A DNA stretch of 64,000 bases from Sphingomonas rubra (GCF_900115745.1 NZ_FOXP01000010.1:62001-126000), one strand, 5' to 3'. Positions 38,400 to 47,634 are shown, counted from the first letter of the stretch. A program made the numbers and translations. Notes: generated by a model from the sequence alone, not told the origin.

Positions 38400-40025
38400 T
38401 CAATGGGCGATCGCGACGTAGGAGCCGGGGGCGGGTTCGAGGCCGTTCTTCGGCGCGCGGGCGGGAACGCGCGCGGCGTCGTGGGCGTCGAGCCAGCGGG
38501 TCCACCACGGCCACCAAGATCCGTCGTTCTTCGTCGCGCCGACCAGCCAATCGGCCGCGTCCGTCGGGCGGTCGCCGTCGCGCGTCCAGAAGCCGTGCTT
38601 GTTGGCAGCGGGCGGGTTGATGACGCCGGCGTTGTGACCGGAGCCGCCGAGGACGAACGTCACCTCGCCGCCGAACAGCGCCGCCCCCGAATAGACCGCT
38701 TCCCACGCCGACACGTGATCGTCCTTGAGCGCGAGCAGTAGGATCGGAGTGGTCACCGTGGCAAGGTCGATGGCGACGCCGCCGACCGCGAAACCGTTGG
38801 GATTTTTCAGGGCGTTCGCGAAGAGCAGGTCGCGATTGTAGGAGCGGAGGAACTCCTGCGGAATACGCGCGCCGTCCTCGAACCAGTATAGGAGGTCGGA
38901 GGCGGGCGCGGGCTTGTCGAGCAGGTAATGGGCAATCACCGACGACCAGATCAGGTCGTTGGCACGAACGGCCGCGAACAGCTGCTGCAACTCGGTCGAT
39001 TCGATGTAACCGCGCTTGGCGAGATGCGTGTCGAGCGCGTCGAGATGCGCCTCGTTCACGAAGGCGGACCAGTCGCGCATGTCGGCGAAGTCGACCATCG
39101 AGCCGATCAGCGTCGCGCTGGCGACCTCCCCTGCCCGCCCCTTCGCCTGCAACCAGGCGAGCGCGACCGAGACGAGCGTGCCGCCGAGGCAGAAGGCGAA
39201 CAGGTCGACCTTGTCGGCGTCCGCTGCCGCGCGCGCCGCGCCGATCGCCTCGACGATGCCGTCCAGCACGTACTGCTCCACCCCGCAGCCGCGATGACGC
39301 TCGTCGGGGTTGATCCAGGAGATCACGAAGACGGTGCGGCCCTGATCGACCAGCCATTTGACCAGGCTCGACTTCGGCTGGAGGTCGATCATGTAATATT
39401 TATTGACCAGCGGCGGCACGTAGAGGAGCGGCGTCGCCGCCACGTCCGCGGTCGTCGGCGTGTACTGGATCAGCTGAAACAGGAGGTTCTGGAAGACGAC
39501 CTCGCCCGGCGTCGCGGCGATCGTCTCGCCCTTGACGAAATGCTTGTCGGGACGGCGGCGAACGATGCCTTTCCCCTCGACCACGTCCTGCATCAGGTTG
39601 CCGAAACCCTGGACGAGGTTCTGGCCACCTGTCTCCATCGTCCGCGCGACGACGTCGGGATTGGTGGCGGCGAAGTTGGCGGGCGAGAGGGCGTTGAGGA
39701 ACTGGTCGAGGACGAAGCCGACCATGGCCTTGCCGGAGGCATCCTTGCCGGACCCGAGCGCGGCGGCGGCCTTGGCCTGTTTCGACGCGAGCAGGTATGC
39801 GTCGCGCAGCGTGCGGTAATAGGGGTCCTCGCTCCACTCCTTGGCGGCGAAGCGGCGATCGCGCGGGGCCTGGGCGGCGGGTTTCAGCCCCCAGGCGGAG
39901 AGCCAGAAGTCACCCCATTCGCGCGCGGCATCGGCCTGGACCTTCATCAGCGCGTCGGGGGTGACGCCGGCGGCGTGGTCCGCCATGGCGCGCCAGATCG
40001 ACAGCGGATCGTAGGGTTGCTGCAT
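38400..40025 (-). CDS. phaC: Class I poly(3-hydroxyalkanoate) synthase
   Basis: A 541-aa synthase. The N-terminal PhaC domain (EDPYYRTLRDAYLLASKQ… VFQNLLFQLIQYTPTT) precedes an alpha/beta hydrolase core with the lipase-like box FCLGG (Cys279), an Asp in ALKDDHVSAWE and His in GGSGHNAGVINPP. It polymerises 3-hydroxyacyl-CoA into storage granules. It is somewhat short for class I. It is embedded among valine catabolic genes rather than with phaA/phaB; the regulator phaR is elsewhere in the window. A CGTCATGCCGGG half-repeat lies at its 3' end. Confidence 0.93.
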   Translation of the reverse strand: MQQPYDPLSIWRAMADHAAGVTPDALMKVQADAAREWGDFWLSAWGLKPAAQAPRDRRFAAKEWSEDPYYRTLRDAYLLASKQAKAAAALGSGKDASGKAMVGFVLDQFLNALSPANFAATNPDVVARTMETGGQNLVQGFGNLMQDVVEGKGIVRRRPDKHFVKGETIAATPGEVVFQNLLFQLIQYTPTTADVAATPLLYVPPLVNKYYMIDLQPKSSLVKWLVDQGRTVFVISWINPDERHRGCGVEQYVLDGIVEAIGAARAAADADKVDLFAFCLGGTLVSVALAWLQAKGRAGEVASATLIGSMVDFADMRDWSAFVNEAHLDALDTHLAKRGYIESTELQQLFAAVRANDLIWSSVIAHYLLDKPAPASDLLYWFEDGARIPQEFLRSYNRDLLFANALKNPNGFAVGGVAIDLATVTTPILLLALKDDHVSAWEAVYSGAALFGGEVTFVLGGSGHNAGVINPPAANKHGFWTRDGDRPTDAADWLVGATKNDGSWWPWWTRWLDAHDAARVPARAPKNGLEPAPGSYVAIAH

Positions 40026-40037
40026 CTTACCGCCCCT

Positions 40038-41183
40038 TCACTGCCGCGTCAGCTCGCGACCGACGATCATCCGCATGACCTGATTGGTGCCCTCCAGGAT
40101 CGAGTGGACGCGGAGATCACGCCAGAAGCGCTCGATTGGATAGTCGCGCAAATAGCCGTAGCCGCCATGGAGCTGGAGCGCGCGATCGACGATCGAGCTG
40201 CCGTTATCGGTGGCGAGCCGCTTCGCCATCGCCGAGAAGCGCGACTTGTCGGGGGCGTTCGCGGTCACCTTGGCGGCGGCGAGGTAGAGGAGCGCGCGAG
40301 CGGCCTCCAGGTCGGTTGCCATGTCGGCGAGCGTGAACTGGGTGTTCTGGAAGTCGGCGACCGCCTGGCCGAACTGCTGGCGTTCCTTGGTGTAGCGGAT
40401 CGCCTCGTCGAGGCAGCGCTGCGCGCCGCCGAGCGAGCAAGCACCGATGTTGAGCCGGCCGCCGTCCAAGCCCGCCATCGCGATCTTGAATCCCTCGCCC
40501 TCGCCGCCGACGAGGTTGGCGACGGGCACGCGGCAATCCTCAAAGATCACCTGCGCCGTCGGTGACGCGTTCCAGCCGAGCTTCCTCTCGGGCGCGCCGA
40601 AGGACAGGCCGGGCGTGTCCTTCTCGACCGCGATGGCGGTAATGCCGCGGCTCTTCTCTTCCGAGGTGCGGACGAGAACGACGTAGAGGTCGTTGTAGCC
40701 GGCGCCGGAGATGAACTGCTTGGTGCCGTTCAACACGTAATGGTCGCCGTCGCGGCGCGCGCTGGTCTTCAGCGCGGCGGCGTCGGAGCCGGAGCCGGGC
40801 TCGGTCAGGCAGTAGCTGGCGATCTTGTCCATCGACACCAGGCCGGGGAGAAAGCGCGCCTTGACGTCGGCCGAGCCGAATCGGTCGATCATCCACGCGG
40901 CCATGTTGTGGATCGAGATGAACGCGCTGGTGGCGGGGCAGCCATAGGCCATCGCCTCCATGATGAGCGCCGCTTCCAGCCGGCCGAGCGCGATGCCGCC
41001 CGATTCCTCGCTGACGTAGATCGAGCCGAAGCCGAGCTCGCCCGCGGCCTTCCACACGTCGACGGGATAATGCGAGCGCTCGTCCCACTCACCCGCGAAG
41101 GGGGTGATGCGGTCGGCGGTGAAGCGGCGCGCGAGTTCCTGGATCTCGCGCTGGTCATCGGTAAGGTCGAACTGGTTGGTCAT
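40038..41183 (-). CDS. Acyl-CoA dehydrogenase, isobutyryl-CoA type
   Basis: A 381-aa flavoprotein from the ATG at 41183. It has CLTEPGSGSDAAALKTSA (flavin/substrate loop), RQQFGQAVADFQNTQF, the catalytic Glu in HSILEGTNQVM and LHGGYGYLRDYPIER. Its position in the mmsA-mmsB-hydrolase run supports isobutyryl-CoA as substrate, giving methacrylyl-CoA. Electrons go to ETF. The upstream-extended frame is not supported. Confidence 0.9.
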   Translation of the reverse strand: MTNQFDLTDDQREIQELARRFTADRITPFAGEWDERSHYPVDVWKAAGELGFGSIYVSEESGGIALGRLEAALIMEAMAYGCPATSAFISIHNMAAWMIDRFGSADVKARFLPGLVSMDKIASYCLTEPGSGSDAAALKTSARRDGDHYVLNGTKQFISGAGYNDLYVVLVRTSEEKSRGITAIAVEKDTPGLSFGAPERKLGWNASPTAQVIFEDCRVPVANLVGGEGEGFKIAMAGLDGGRLNIGACSLGGAQRCLDEAIRYTKERQQFGQAVADFQNTQFTLADMATDLEAARALLYLAAAKVTANAPDKSRFSAMAKRLATDNGSSIVDRALQLHGGYGYLRDYPIERFWRDLRVHSILEGTNQVMRMIVGRELTRQ

Positions 41184-41194
41184 CGGTCTGGCTC

Positions 41195-41704
41195 TCAGGC
41201 GGGACAGCGGGAGTAGCGGAGGCTGCGCATCGGCGGCTCCGGATCGGCGGGGGTCTCGGCGATCAGCGTGCGACCGTCGTCGAGCAGCGTCAACGTGGTC
41301 CGGCGCGTCCACTCCTGCCCCTCGCCGGTGAAGGCGAGATCGAGGCGGACGGCGGCGGGACCGAGCAGCTCGGCCTGCGTGACCCTGCCGCGCGATTCGT
41401 AGAAGCCGAGCGTGTCGGCGGAGACGGTCATCAGCCCCTTAGCGTCGTCGCGATCGGGCACGCAGTCGTTCGGCACCATGCCCCAGCGCCCGCGAAAGGC
41501 CGCGGGCAGCGATGCGATCGGGCTGGGCGAGGCGGTCGGCTCGGCGGCGGGCGACGTCAGCGGGACGACCGAGTTGTTAGGATCGTCCTGAAGGTTGGCG
41601 GGCGTCTGCTCGACCACCTGACCCTCGCCCGAGCTGCTGTTGTTGCCCGCCTCCTCGCTGCTGCCGCACGCGGCGAGGAGGAGGGCGAGCGTCGCGATAC
41701 ACAT
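41195..41704 (-). CDS. Putative lipoprotein
   Basis: A 169-aa protein with a short signal and lipobox (ALLLAAC, then GSSEE), a low-complexity Ser/Pro/Thr linker, then a domain FRGRWGMVPNDCVPDRDDAKGLMTVSADTLGFYES… RYSRCPA. Two Cys (DCVP and the last but one residue) may form a disulfide. The start may be the ATG at 41704 or a GTG at 41713; both abut a REP-like element. No family recognised. It lies between mmsA and the acyl-CoA dehydrogenase but may be unrelated to valine use. Confidence 0.7.
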   Translation of the reverse strand: MCIATLALLLAACGSSEEAGNNSSSGEGQVVEQTPANLQDDPNNSVVPLTSPAAEPTASPSPIASLPAAFRGRWGMVPNDCVPDRDDAKGLMTVSADTLGFYESRGRVTQAELLGPAAVRLDLAFTGEGQEWTRRTTLTLLDDGRTLIAETPADPEPPMRSLRYSRCPA

Positions 41705-41708
41705 TCGC

Positions 41709-41790
41709 GTCACCCCTACCCTGTGCCGGGCTCCAGGGCCAAGCAGCGCAGCGTTCGCGGCCCTGTAGGGCGGGACGCGCCCGGCATGTC
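41709..41790. repeat. Degenerate REP-like element
   Basis: GTCACCCC…GTGCCGGGC at the left and CGGGACGCGCCCGGCATGTCGGG at the right resemble the arms of the CGTCATGCCGGG elements, with an internal AGGGCC…GGCCCT pair. Pairing is imperfect, so it looks like an old copy. It forms the leader of the lipoprotein gene. Confidence 0.6.
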
Positions 41791-41817
41791 GGGTGGAGAT
41801 CGGATCGGTCATCGCGG

Positions 41818-43365
41818 TTACCCCATGGTCGGGATGACGAACGCGTCCTGGATGCGGCTCGGCCCGCCATCCTCGGACCCGCGCGGCAGGTCGCCCCCGC
41901 TTCCCGCGCCGGCGCCGTCGGGCCAGCGCTGCGTCACGGTCTTGACCTTGGTCCAGAACTTGACGCCCTCCATCCCGTGCTGGTTGGTGTCGCCGAACGC
42001 CGAACGCTTCCAGCCGCCGAAGGTGTGATAGGCAACGGGCACCGGGATTGGCACGTTGATGCCGACCATGCCGACGTTGACGCGCGCGGCGAACTCGCGC
42101 GCGGCGTGGCCGTTGCGCGTGAAGATCGCAACGCCGTTGCCGTACTGATGCTCGCTCGGCAGGCGGACGGCGGTCTCGAAATCGGGCGCGCGGACGATCT
42201 GGAGGACGGGGCCGAAGATCTCCTCCTTGTAGGCCGACATCGCGGGCGTGACGCGGTCGAACAGCGACGGCCCGATGAAGAATCCTTCCTCATGCCCCTG
42301 CAGCTTGAAGCCGCGGCCGTCGACGACGAGCTCGGCGCCCTCGTCGACGCCGGTCTGGATCCACTGCTCGATGCGCTGACGGTGCTGCGCGGTGACGACG
42401 GGGCCATAATGCGCCTCGGCATCGGTAGACACGCCCACCCGGAGCGCGTCGATCGCGGGGATCAGCTTCTCGCGGAGAGCCTCGGCGGTCTTGTCGCCGA
42501 CGGGGACGACGACCGGCAGCGCCATGCACCGCTCGCCCGCCGAGCCGAAGGCGGCGCCCGACAGGTCGGCGACGACCTGGTCGAGATCGGCGTCGGGCAT
42601 GACGATGCCGTGGTTCTTGGCGCCGCCCATCGCCTGCACGCGCTTGCCCGCCGCGACACCGCGGCGGTAGACGTAGTGCGCGATGTCGGACGAGCCGACG
42701 AAGCTGACCGCGGCGATCGCGGCATGGTCGAGGATCGCGTCGACCATCTCCTTGTCGCCGTGGACCACCTGGAGGATGCCCTGCGGCAGGCCCGCCTCCA
42801 AGAACAGCTCGGCGAGGCGCACCGGCACCGACGGATCACGCTCGGAGGGCTTGAGCAGGAAGGCGTTGCCGGTGGCGATGGCGACGCCCGACATCCACAG
42901 CGGGATCATCGCGGGGAAGTTGAACGGCGTAATGCCGGCACCGATCCCGAGCGGCTGGCGCATCGAGTAGACGTCGATGCCGGGGCCGGCTCCCTGCGTA
43001 TACTCGCCCTTCAGCACGTGCGGGATGCCGCAGCAAAATTCGATCACCTCCAGCCCGCGCTGAATGTCGCCCTTCGCGTCGGCGATGACCTTGCCGTGCT
43101 CGGACGAGAGCAGGTGCGCCAGCTCGTCCATGTTCGCCTCGACCAGCTCCTTGAAGCGGAACATGACGCGGGCGCGGCGCTGCGGGTTGGTCGCCGCCCA
43201 GCCGGGCTGCGCTCCTCTCGCGGCCGCCACGGCGCGGTCGAGATCGGCGGCGGTGCCGAGCGTGACGCTCGCCTGCACGCGGCCGGTGTTAGGATCGAAC
43301 ACGTCGGCCGTGCGACCCGCACCGCCGCCACCCTGGCCCACGATCAAGTGATCGATCGTCCGCAT
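41818..43365 (-). CDS. mmsA: Methylmalonate-semialdehyde dehydrogenase (acylating)
   Basis: A 515-aa aldehyde dehydrogenase. TPFNFPAMIPLWM, the NAD region FVGSSDIAHYVY, catalytic Cys in GSAGERCMALPV and the MmsA-type ending YHTFGGWKRSAFGDTNQHG…KVKTVTQRW are present. It converts methylmalonate semialdehyde to propionyl-CoA, the last step of valine breakdown in this run. It starts at 43365 and is the first valine gene in transcription order. A Gly-rich, poorly conserved extension of about 30 residues follows the usual C-terminus. Confidence 0.94.
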   Translation of the reverse strand: MRTIDHLIVGQGGGGAGRTADVFDPNTGRVQASVTLGTAADLDRAVAAARGAQPGWAATNPQRRARVMFRFKELVEANMDELAHLLSSEHGKVIADAKGDIQRGLEVIEFCCGIPHVLKGEYTQGAGPGIDVYSMRQPLGIGAGITPFNFPAMIPLWMSGVAIATGNAFLLKPSERDPSVPVRLAELFLEAGLPQGILQVVHGDKEMVDAILDHAAIAAVSFVGSSDIAHYVYRRGVAAGKRVQAMGGAKNHGIVMPDADLDQVVADLSGAAFGSAGERCMALPVVVPVGDKTAEALREKLIPAIDALRVGVSTDAEAHYGPVVTAQHRQRIEQWIQTGVDEGAELVVDGRGFKLQGHEEGFFIGPSLFDRVTPAMSAYKEEIFGPVLQIVRAPDFETAVRLPSEHQYGNGVAIFTRNGHAAREFAARVNVGMVGINVPIPVPVAYHTFGGWKRSAFGDTNQHGMEGVKFWTKVKTVTQRWPDGAGAGSGGDLPRGSEDGGPSRIQDAFVIPTMG

Positions 43366-43433
43366 ACGCTCTCCTATGTGCTCGTTGCGGCAGGCTTTGT
43401 CGGGTTGCGCGGGCGCGCGCAACCCCGTGAGCG

Positions 43434-43931
43434 TCAGCCCCGCAGCGCGGCGACGCGGGCGACCACCTGGTCGCGAACGCCCGGCGTCACGAACTTGCCG
43501 ATATCGCCGCCGTAGCGCGCGATTTCTTTCACCAGACGCGAGGCGATCGGCTGCAACGCGACGTCGGCCATCAGGAATACGGTCTCGACCTCCCGGTTCA
43601 ATTGCTGGTTCATGCCGGCCATCTGATACTCGTACTCGAAGTCGGCGACCGCGCGCAGGCCGCGCACGATGACGCGGGCGCCCTCGCGCACCGCGAAGTC
43701 CATCAGCAGCGAATCAAACTGGACGACGGTGATGTCGCCGGAGAGACCGGCCACTTCGCGCCGGACAGTGTCCATGCGTTCCTCGACGGTGAACATCGGC
43801 GACTTGGACGGGTTGGTGGTGACGCCGATCACGAGCCGGTCGACCAACGTCGCGCCGCGGCGGATGATGTCCATGTGACCGAGCGTCAGGGGATCGAAGG
43901 TGCCGGGATAGACGCCGATGCGGGGGGTCAT
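43434..43931 (-). CDS. coaD: Phosphopantetheine adenylyltransferase
   Basis: A 165-aa nucleotidyltransferase: YPGTFDPLTLGHMDII with the TxGH motif, VEERMDTVR, RGLRAVADFEYEYQMAGMN, and the C-terminal LVKEIARYGGDI. It makes dephospho-CoA from phosphopantetheine and ATP. It is upstream of mmsA on the same strand, separated by about 70 bases. Confidence 0.96.
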   Translation of the reverse strand: MTPRIGVYPGTFDPLTLGHMDIIRRGATLVDRLVIGVTTNPSKSPMFTVEERMDTVRREVAGLSGDITVVQFDSLLMDFAVREGARVIVRGLRAVADFEYEYQMAGMNQQLNREVETVFLMADVALQPIASRLVKEIARYGGDIGKFVTPGVRDQVVARVAALRG

Positions 43932-43966
43932 AGGCGTGTCCTTCCCTGCTTACCGACTGATGCCTT

Positions 43967-44051
43967 CGTCATGCCGCGCTCGTCCCGGCATACAGGGCCG
44001 CGCACGACGGCCCTGCTTGACCCTGGACCCCGGGACAAGCCCCGGGTGACG
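43967..44051. repeat. REP-like element with mismatched arm types
   Basis: The left arm is the CGTCATGCCGCGCTCG type and the right arm the CCCCGGGACAAGCCCCGGGTGACG type. They fit the two different families best seen at 57328-57411 and 23641-23737. It looks like a hybrid of the two, with an internal AGGGCCG…CGGCCCT stem. Confidence 0.65.
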
Positions 44052-44108
44052 AGGAGATCGGAGGACGGCTCCAGCGCGCAGCGAGATGACCGCCGTCGTT
44101 GCGGGTCG

Positions 44109-45008
44109 TCACCGGTCGCGCTCCACCACGTAGGAGGCGACCGCGCGGAGCAGGTCCGCCTCGGCACCGAAGGCGTGGAGGTGCTGCTGCGCCTGATCGA
44201 CCAGCATGCGGCATTGCGCGCGCGCGCGATCCGCGCCCATCAGCGACAGGAAGGTCTCCTTGCCCGCCTCCGCGTCCTTGCCCACCGCCTTGCCGACCAC
44301 CGCCGCGTCGCCTTCCGCATCGAGCAAATCGTCGGCGATCTGGAAGGCTAGCCCCAAGTCATGGGCGTAGCCGCGCAGGCCCGTGCGCGCCGCCGGCGGT
44401 ACGCGGCCGAGGATCGCACCCGCCTCCACCGCGGCGCAGATCAGCGCGCCCGTCTTCATCTGCTGAAGCCTCGTCACGGTAGCGAGATCGAAGCGCGTCT
44501 TCTCCGCCTCCAGGTCCATCATCTGGCCACCCGCCATGCCCGACGGGCCGGAGGCGCGCGCCAGGTCGAGCACCAGTTCGGCGCGGACGAAGGGATCGGG
44601 ATGGGTGTCGGGGTCCGCCAGCACCTCGAAGGCGAGCGCGTGGAGGCAGTCGCCGGCGAGAATCGCGGTGGCCTCGTCGAACGCCTTGTGCGCGGTGGGC
44701 TTGCCGCGGCGCAGGTCGTCATCGTCCATCGCCGGCAGGTCGTCGTGGATCAGGCTGTAGACATGGATGCACTCGATCGCGGTGCCGACGGTGGCCGAAC
44801 AATCGCGGGCGACGCCGAACAGGTCGGCGACGGCGATGGTGAGCAGCGGGCGCAGCCGCTTGCCGCCGTTCATGGCGGCGTGGCGCATGCACTCGTACAG
44901 CCGCGCACGAGGGTCGGCAGGGACGGCGAGCAGCGCGTCGAAGCAGCGGTCGACCTCCGCGGCGACCTCCGCGATCGCCTCCGGCAGCGTGGACGGCAGG
45001 GTCGCCAC
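44109..45008 (-). CDS. ispA: Polyprenyl (farnesyl) diphosphate synthase
   Basis: A 299-aa trans-prenyltransferase. GGKRLRPLLT, the first Asp-rich motif DDLPAMDDDDLRRGKPT and the second FQIADDLLD are present. It condenses IPP with DMAPP/GPP to farnesyl-PP for quinones, hopanoids and carotenoids. It follows xseB by 8 bases on the same strand, a pair often found next to dxs; dxs is not in this stretch. Confidence 0.93.
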   Translation of the reverse strand: MATLPSTLPEAIAEVAAEVDRCFDALLAVPADPRARLYECMRHAAMNGGKRLRPLLTIAVADLFGVARDCSATVGTAIECIHVYSLIHDDLPAMDDDDLRRGKPTAHKAFDEATAILAGDCLHALAFEVLADPDTHPDPFVRAELVLDLARASGPSGMAGGQMMDLEAEKTRFDLATVTRLQQMKTGALICAAVEAGAILGRVPPAARTGLRGYAHDLGLAFQIADDLLDAEGDAAVVGKAVGKDAEAGKETFLSLMGADRARAQCRMLVDQAQQHLHAFGAEADLLRAVASYVVERDR

Positions 45009-45016
45009 GGGGTCGC

Positions 45017-45274
45017 TCAGGCGGCCGCGAAGGGGCGCGTGCCGGCGGGGCGACCTTCCGCGTCGAGCCGGATCGCCTCGATCCGCGCCTGCGCCGCGTC
45101 GAGCCGCTCGGCGCAGCGCGCACGTAGGGCGTCGCCGCGCTCGTATAGACGGATCGATTCGTCTAGCGTCGCGTGCCCGCTCTCCAGCCGGCCGACGATC
45201 CGCTCCAGCTCCTTGAGCGCGTCCTCGAAGCTCAGGCCGTCGACGGGGATTTCGGCTGCGGTGTCGGTATCCAT
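45017..45274 (-). CDS. xseB: Exodeoxyribonuclease VII small subunit
   Basis: An 85-aa protein with the XseB pattern GLSFEDALKELERIVGRLESGHATLDESIRLYERGDALRARC. It binds the XseA large subunit to degrade single-stranded DNA. It starts at MDTDTAAEIPVDGL and heads the xseB-ispA pair. Confidence 0.93.
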   Translation of the reverse strand: MDTDTAAEIPVDGLSFEDALKELERIVGRLESGHATLDESIRLYERGDALRARCAERLDAAQARIEAIRLDAEGRPAGTRPFAAA

Positions 45275-45349
45275 CGCCGTCCGATACGGCAGCCTGTCGA
45301 GGGTTGGCAAGGATGGCGGCGGCGTGGAGGCGTGTGCTACACGGAGTTC

Positions 45350-45646
45350 ATGGCAAGCACGGCAATCCGCATCGATCTCGGCGACATGGCCGACCATGCC
45401 CTTCAGCATTTGGCCACGGGCGAGTACGAATCCATGGACGAGGTGATGCAGGACGCAGTCCGCGCGCTCGACCGCGAGCGCGCGGAGTCCGAGGAAATGT
45501 TCGAAAACCTGGCTTTTCAGGAGATGCTGCGGCAGAAGGTGGAGGAGGCATTTGCCAATCCTGCGCCGTCACTGCCGATCGACCAAGCGTTCGTGGAAAT
45601 CCGACGACGCGCCGCAGATCGCCGGGCCCGCGCCGCTCAGGGATAA
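45350..45646 (+). CDS. ParD-like antitoxin
   Basis: A 98-aa protein with an N-terminal ribbon-helix-helix-like segment (TAIRIDLGDMADHALQHLATGEYESMDEVMQDAVRAL) and an acidic/helical C-terminus that would wrap the toxin. It is followed two bases later by a ParE-type toxin. ParD proteins repress their own operon and neutralise ParE. It is divergent from xseB. Confidence 0.82.
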   Translation: MASTAIRIDLGDMADHALQHLATGEYESMDEVMQDAVRALDRERAESEEMFENLAFQEMLRQKVEEAFANPAPSLPIDQAFVEIRRRAADRRARAAQG

Positions 45647-45648
45647 TC

Positions 45649-45948
45649 GTGCGACAGGTTATCTTCCTCGACGCGGCCAAAGCCGACGTCGCAGCGCTCG
45701 ATGACTGGATTGCCGCGAAAGCCAACGAGGACATCGCCGCGGCTTACCTCGATCGCCTCGAACGGTTCGCCCATACGCTCGGGTTCTTCCCGCATCGCGG
45801 TTCACCGCGAACCGTGGGCCGCCGGAAAATGCGTTCGATCACCTTCGAGCGCCGATATGTCCTGCTGTATTGCGTAACGGATCACGCAGTCCAGATCGTG
45901 CGCGTACTCGACGCACGGCGCGACTGGTCGGGCCTGCTACCCGGCTGA
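45649..45948 (+). CDS. ParE/RelE-family toxin
   Basis: A 99-aa protein starting at GTG. The ParE pattern is clear: VIFLDAAKADVAALDDWIAAK, ERFAHTLGFFPHRGSPR, RRKMRSITFERRYVLLYCV and VQIVRVLDARRDW. With a ParD partner, gyrase poisoning is the likely activity. The last codons overlap the convergent acyl-CoA ligase by 12 bases. Confidence 0.85.
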   Translation: MRQVIFLDAAKADVAALDDWIAAKANEDIAAAYLDRLERFAHTLGFFPHRGSPRTVGRRKMRSITFERRYVLLYCVTDHAVQIVRVLDARRDWSGLLPG

Positions 45949-47634
45949 CGCCTGCGCCGTCACCTCGGCGATCAGGTCCTTGCGGCTGAGCTTGCCGATC
46001 ATGGTCTTGGGCAGCGCGGCGCGGACGATAACGGCGTCGACGCGCTCGTGACGGCCGAGTTGCGGGTTGAGCCAGGCGGCGAGCGCGGGGCCGTCAGCCT
46101 CGGCGCCCTCCTCCAGGGTGACGTAGGCGCGCGGCACCTCGCCGCGATAGGCATCGGGCAGGCCGATCACCAAAGCCTCCTTCACCGCGGGATGATGGTG
46201 GAGCACCGCCTCGATCTGGCTGGGAAAGACCTTGAAGCCGCTGACCGCGATCATGTCCTTCAGCCGGTCGACGATGCGGACGAAGCCGTCGGGGTCGACC
46301 AGGCCGACGTCGCCGGTGCGCATCCAGCGGGTGCCGTCAGGCGTGTCGACGAACACCTCGGCGTCGGCGTCGGGGCGGTTCCAATAGCCCATCATGATTT
46401 GCGGGCCGGCGAGCACCATCTCGCCGGGTTCGCCCGCGGGCGGCGGCCGGGTCGGGTCCTCCTTGTCGACCAGCGCGACGCGCGTACCGGGCAGCGGCTG
46501 GCCGATCGAGCCGGCGCGCGGCTCCCCCTCGTACGGGTTGCAGGAGACGACGCCCGAGCTCTCCGACAGGCCGTAGCCCTCCACCAACGTCGCACCGGTG
46601 GCGTCGCGGAACTTCTGCTTGAGCTCGGCGGCGAGCGGGGCGCCGCCCGAGATGCAGATACGCAAGGAGGAGAAGTCGGTGGTGGCGGTATCCGGATGAT
46701 CGAGGAGCGCCTGGAACATAGTCGGCACGCCGGGCAGCGAGGTTGCGCCGGTACGCGCGAGGGCCGCGAGCGTGGCCGCGGCGTCGAACCGGGGCAGCAT
46801 CACGATCTCACCGCCGGTCAGCACGGTGCGGTTGAGCACGCAGGTGTTGGCGAAGACGTGGAACAGCGGCAGCACGCCCAGGATGCGGTCCACCCCCCTG
46901 CCTCGCTCCGGATCGAGCGAGGCGACCTGCTGCGCGTTGGCGGACAGGTTGGCGTGGCTGAGCATCGCGCCCTTGGGGCTGCCGGTGGTGCCGCCGGTAT
47001 ACTGGATCAGCGCCACGTCGCGGGCGGGATCGAGCGTGGGCATCGCGCAGCCGCCGCTGTTGGCGATCAGCGCGGAGAAGCGGGTGACGCGCGGGTCGCG
47101 CGGGATCGCAGCCACCTCGCGCCGCTTGGCGAGACGATAGGCGACCGATTTGAGCGGGGGCAGCGCGCCCGCGACCTGACCGACGACGAGCCGCTCCAGC
47201 CCGCTCGCCTCCAGCACCCGGAGTGCGGTGGGCAGCAGCGCGGTGGCGGACAAGGTGAAGAGCAGGCGGGTGCCCGAGTCGTCGACCTGGTGGGCGAGCT
47301 CGGCGACGGTGTAGAGCGGCGAGAAATTTACAACGGTCGCGCCGAGCTTGAGCACGCCATAGTAAGCGGCGAGGTAGTGCGGTACGTTGGGCAGGAACAG
47401 CCCGATGCGATCGCCCTTGCCGTAGCCCATCGCCGCCAGCCCGCAGGCGACCCGGTCGGCGGCGTGCCGGACCTGGGCGTAGGTGTAGCGACGGCCCATG
47501 AAGTCGATCAGCGGCGCGCTGCCCTGCCGCGCCGCCATCTCCTCGAACAATTCCACCATCGACCGGGGATCGAACGTGGCGTCCCACGGCACGGGGTGGC
47601 GATAGGCGGCGGGCGAGGGCTGACCGGTGCTCAT
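45937..47634 (-). CDS. Long-chain fatty acid-CoA ligase
   Basis: A 565-aa AMP-forming ligase: P-loop YTGGTTGSPKGAML, GYGLSESSGVVSCNP, TGDVGLVDPDGFVRIVDRLKDMIAVSGFKVFPSQIE and the C-terminal Lys in PKTMIGKLSRKDL. It activates fatty acids for beta-oxidation or lipid synthesis. Start at MSTGQPSPAAYRHP. Confidence 0.93.
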   Translation of the reverse strand: MSTGQPSPAAYRHPVPWDATFDPRSMVELFEEMAARQGSAPLIDFMGRRYTYAQVRHAADRVACGLAAMGYGKGDRIGLFLPNVPHYLAAYYGVLKLGATVVNFSPLYTVAELAHQVDDSGTRLLFTLSATALLPTALRVLEASGLERLVVGQVAGALPPLKSVAYRLAKRREVAAIPRDPRVTRFSALIANSGGCAMPTLDPARDVALIQYTGGTTGSPKGAMLSHANLSANAQQVASLDPERGRGVDRILGVLPLFHVFANTCVLNRTVLTGGEIVMLPRFDAAATLAALARTGATSLPGVPTMFQALLDHPDTATTDFSSLRICISGGAPLAAELKQKFRDATGATLVEGYGLSESSGVVSCNPYEGEPRAGSIGQPLPGTRVALVDKEDPTRPPPAGEPGEMVLAGPQIMMGYWNRPDADAEVFVDTPDGTRWMRTGDVGLVDPDGFVRIVDRLKDMIAVSGFKVFPSQIEAVLHHHPAVKEALVIGLPDAYRGEVPRAYVTLEEGAEADGPALAAWLNPQLGRHERVDAVIVRAALPKTMIGKLSRKDLIAEVTAQASAG

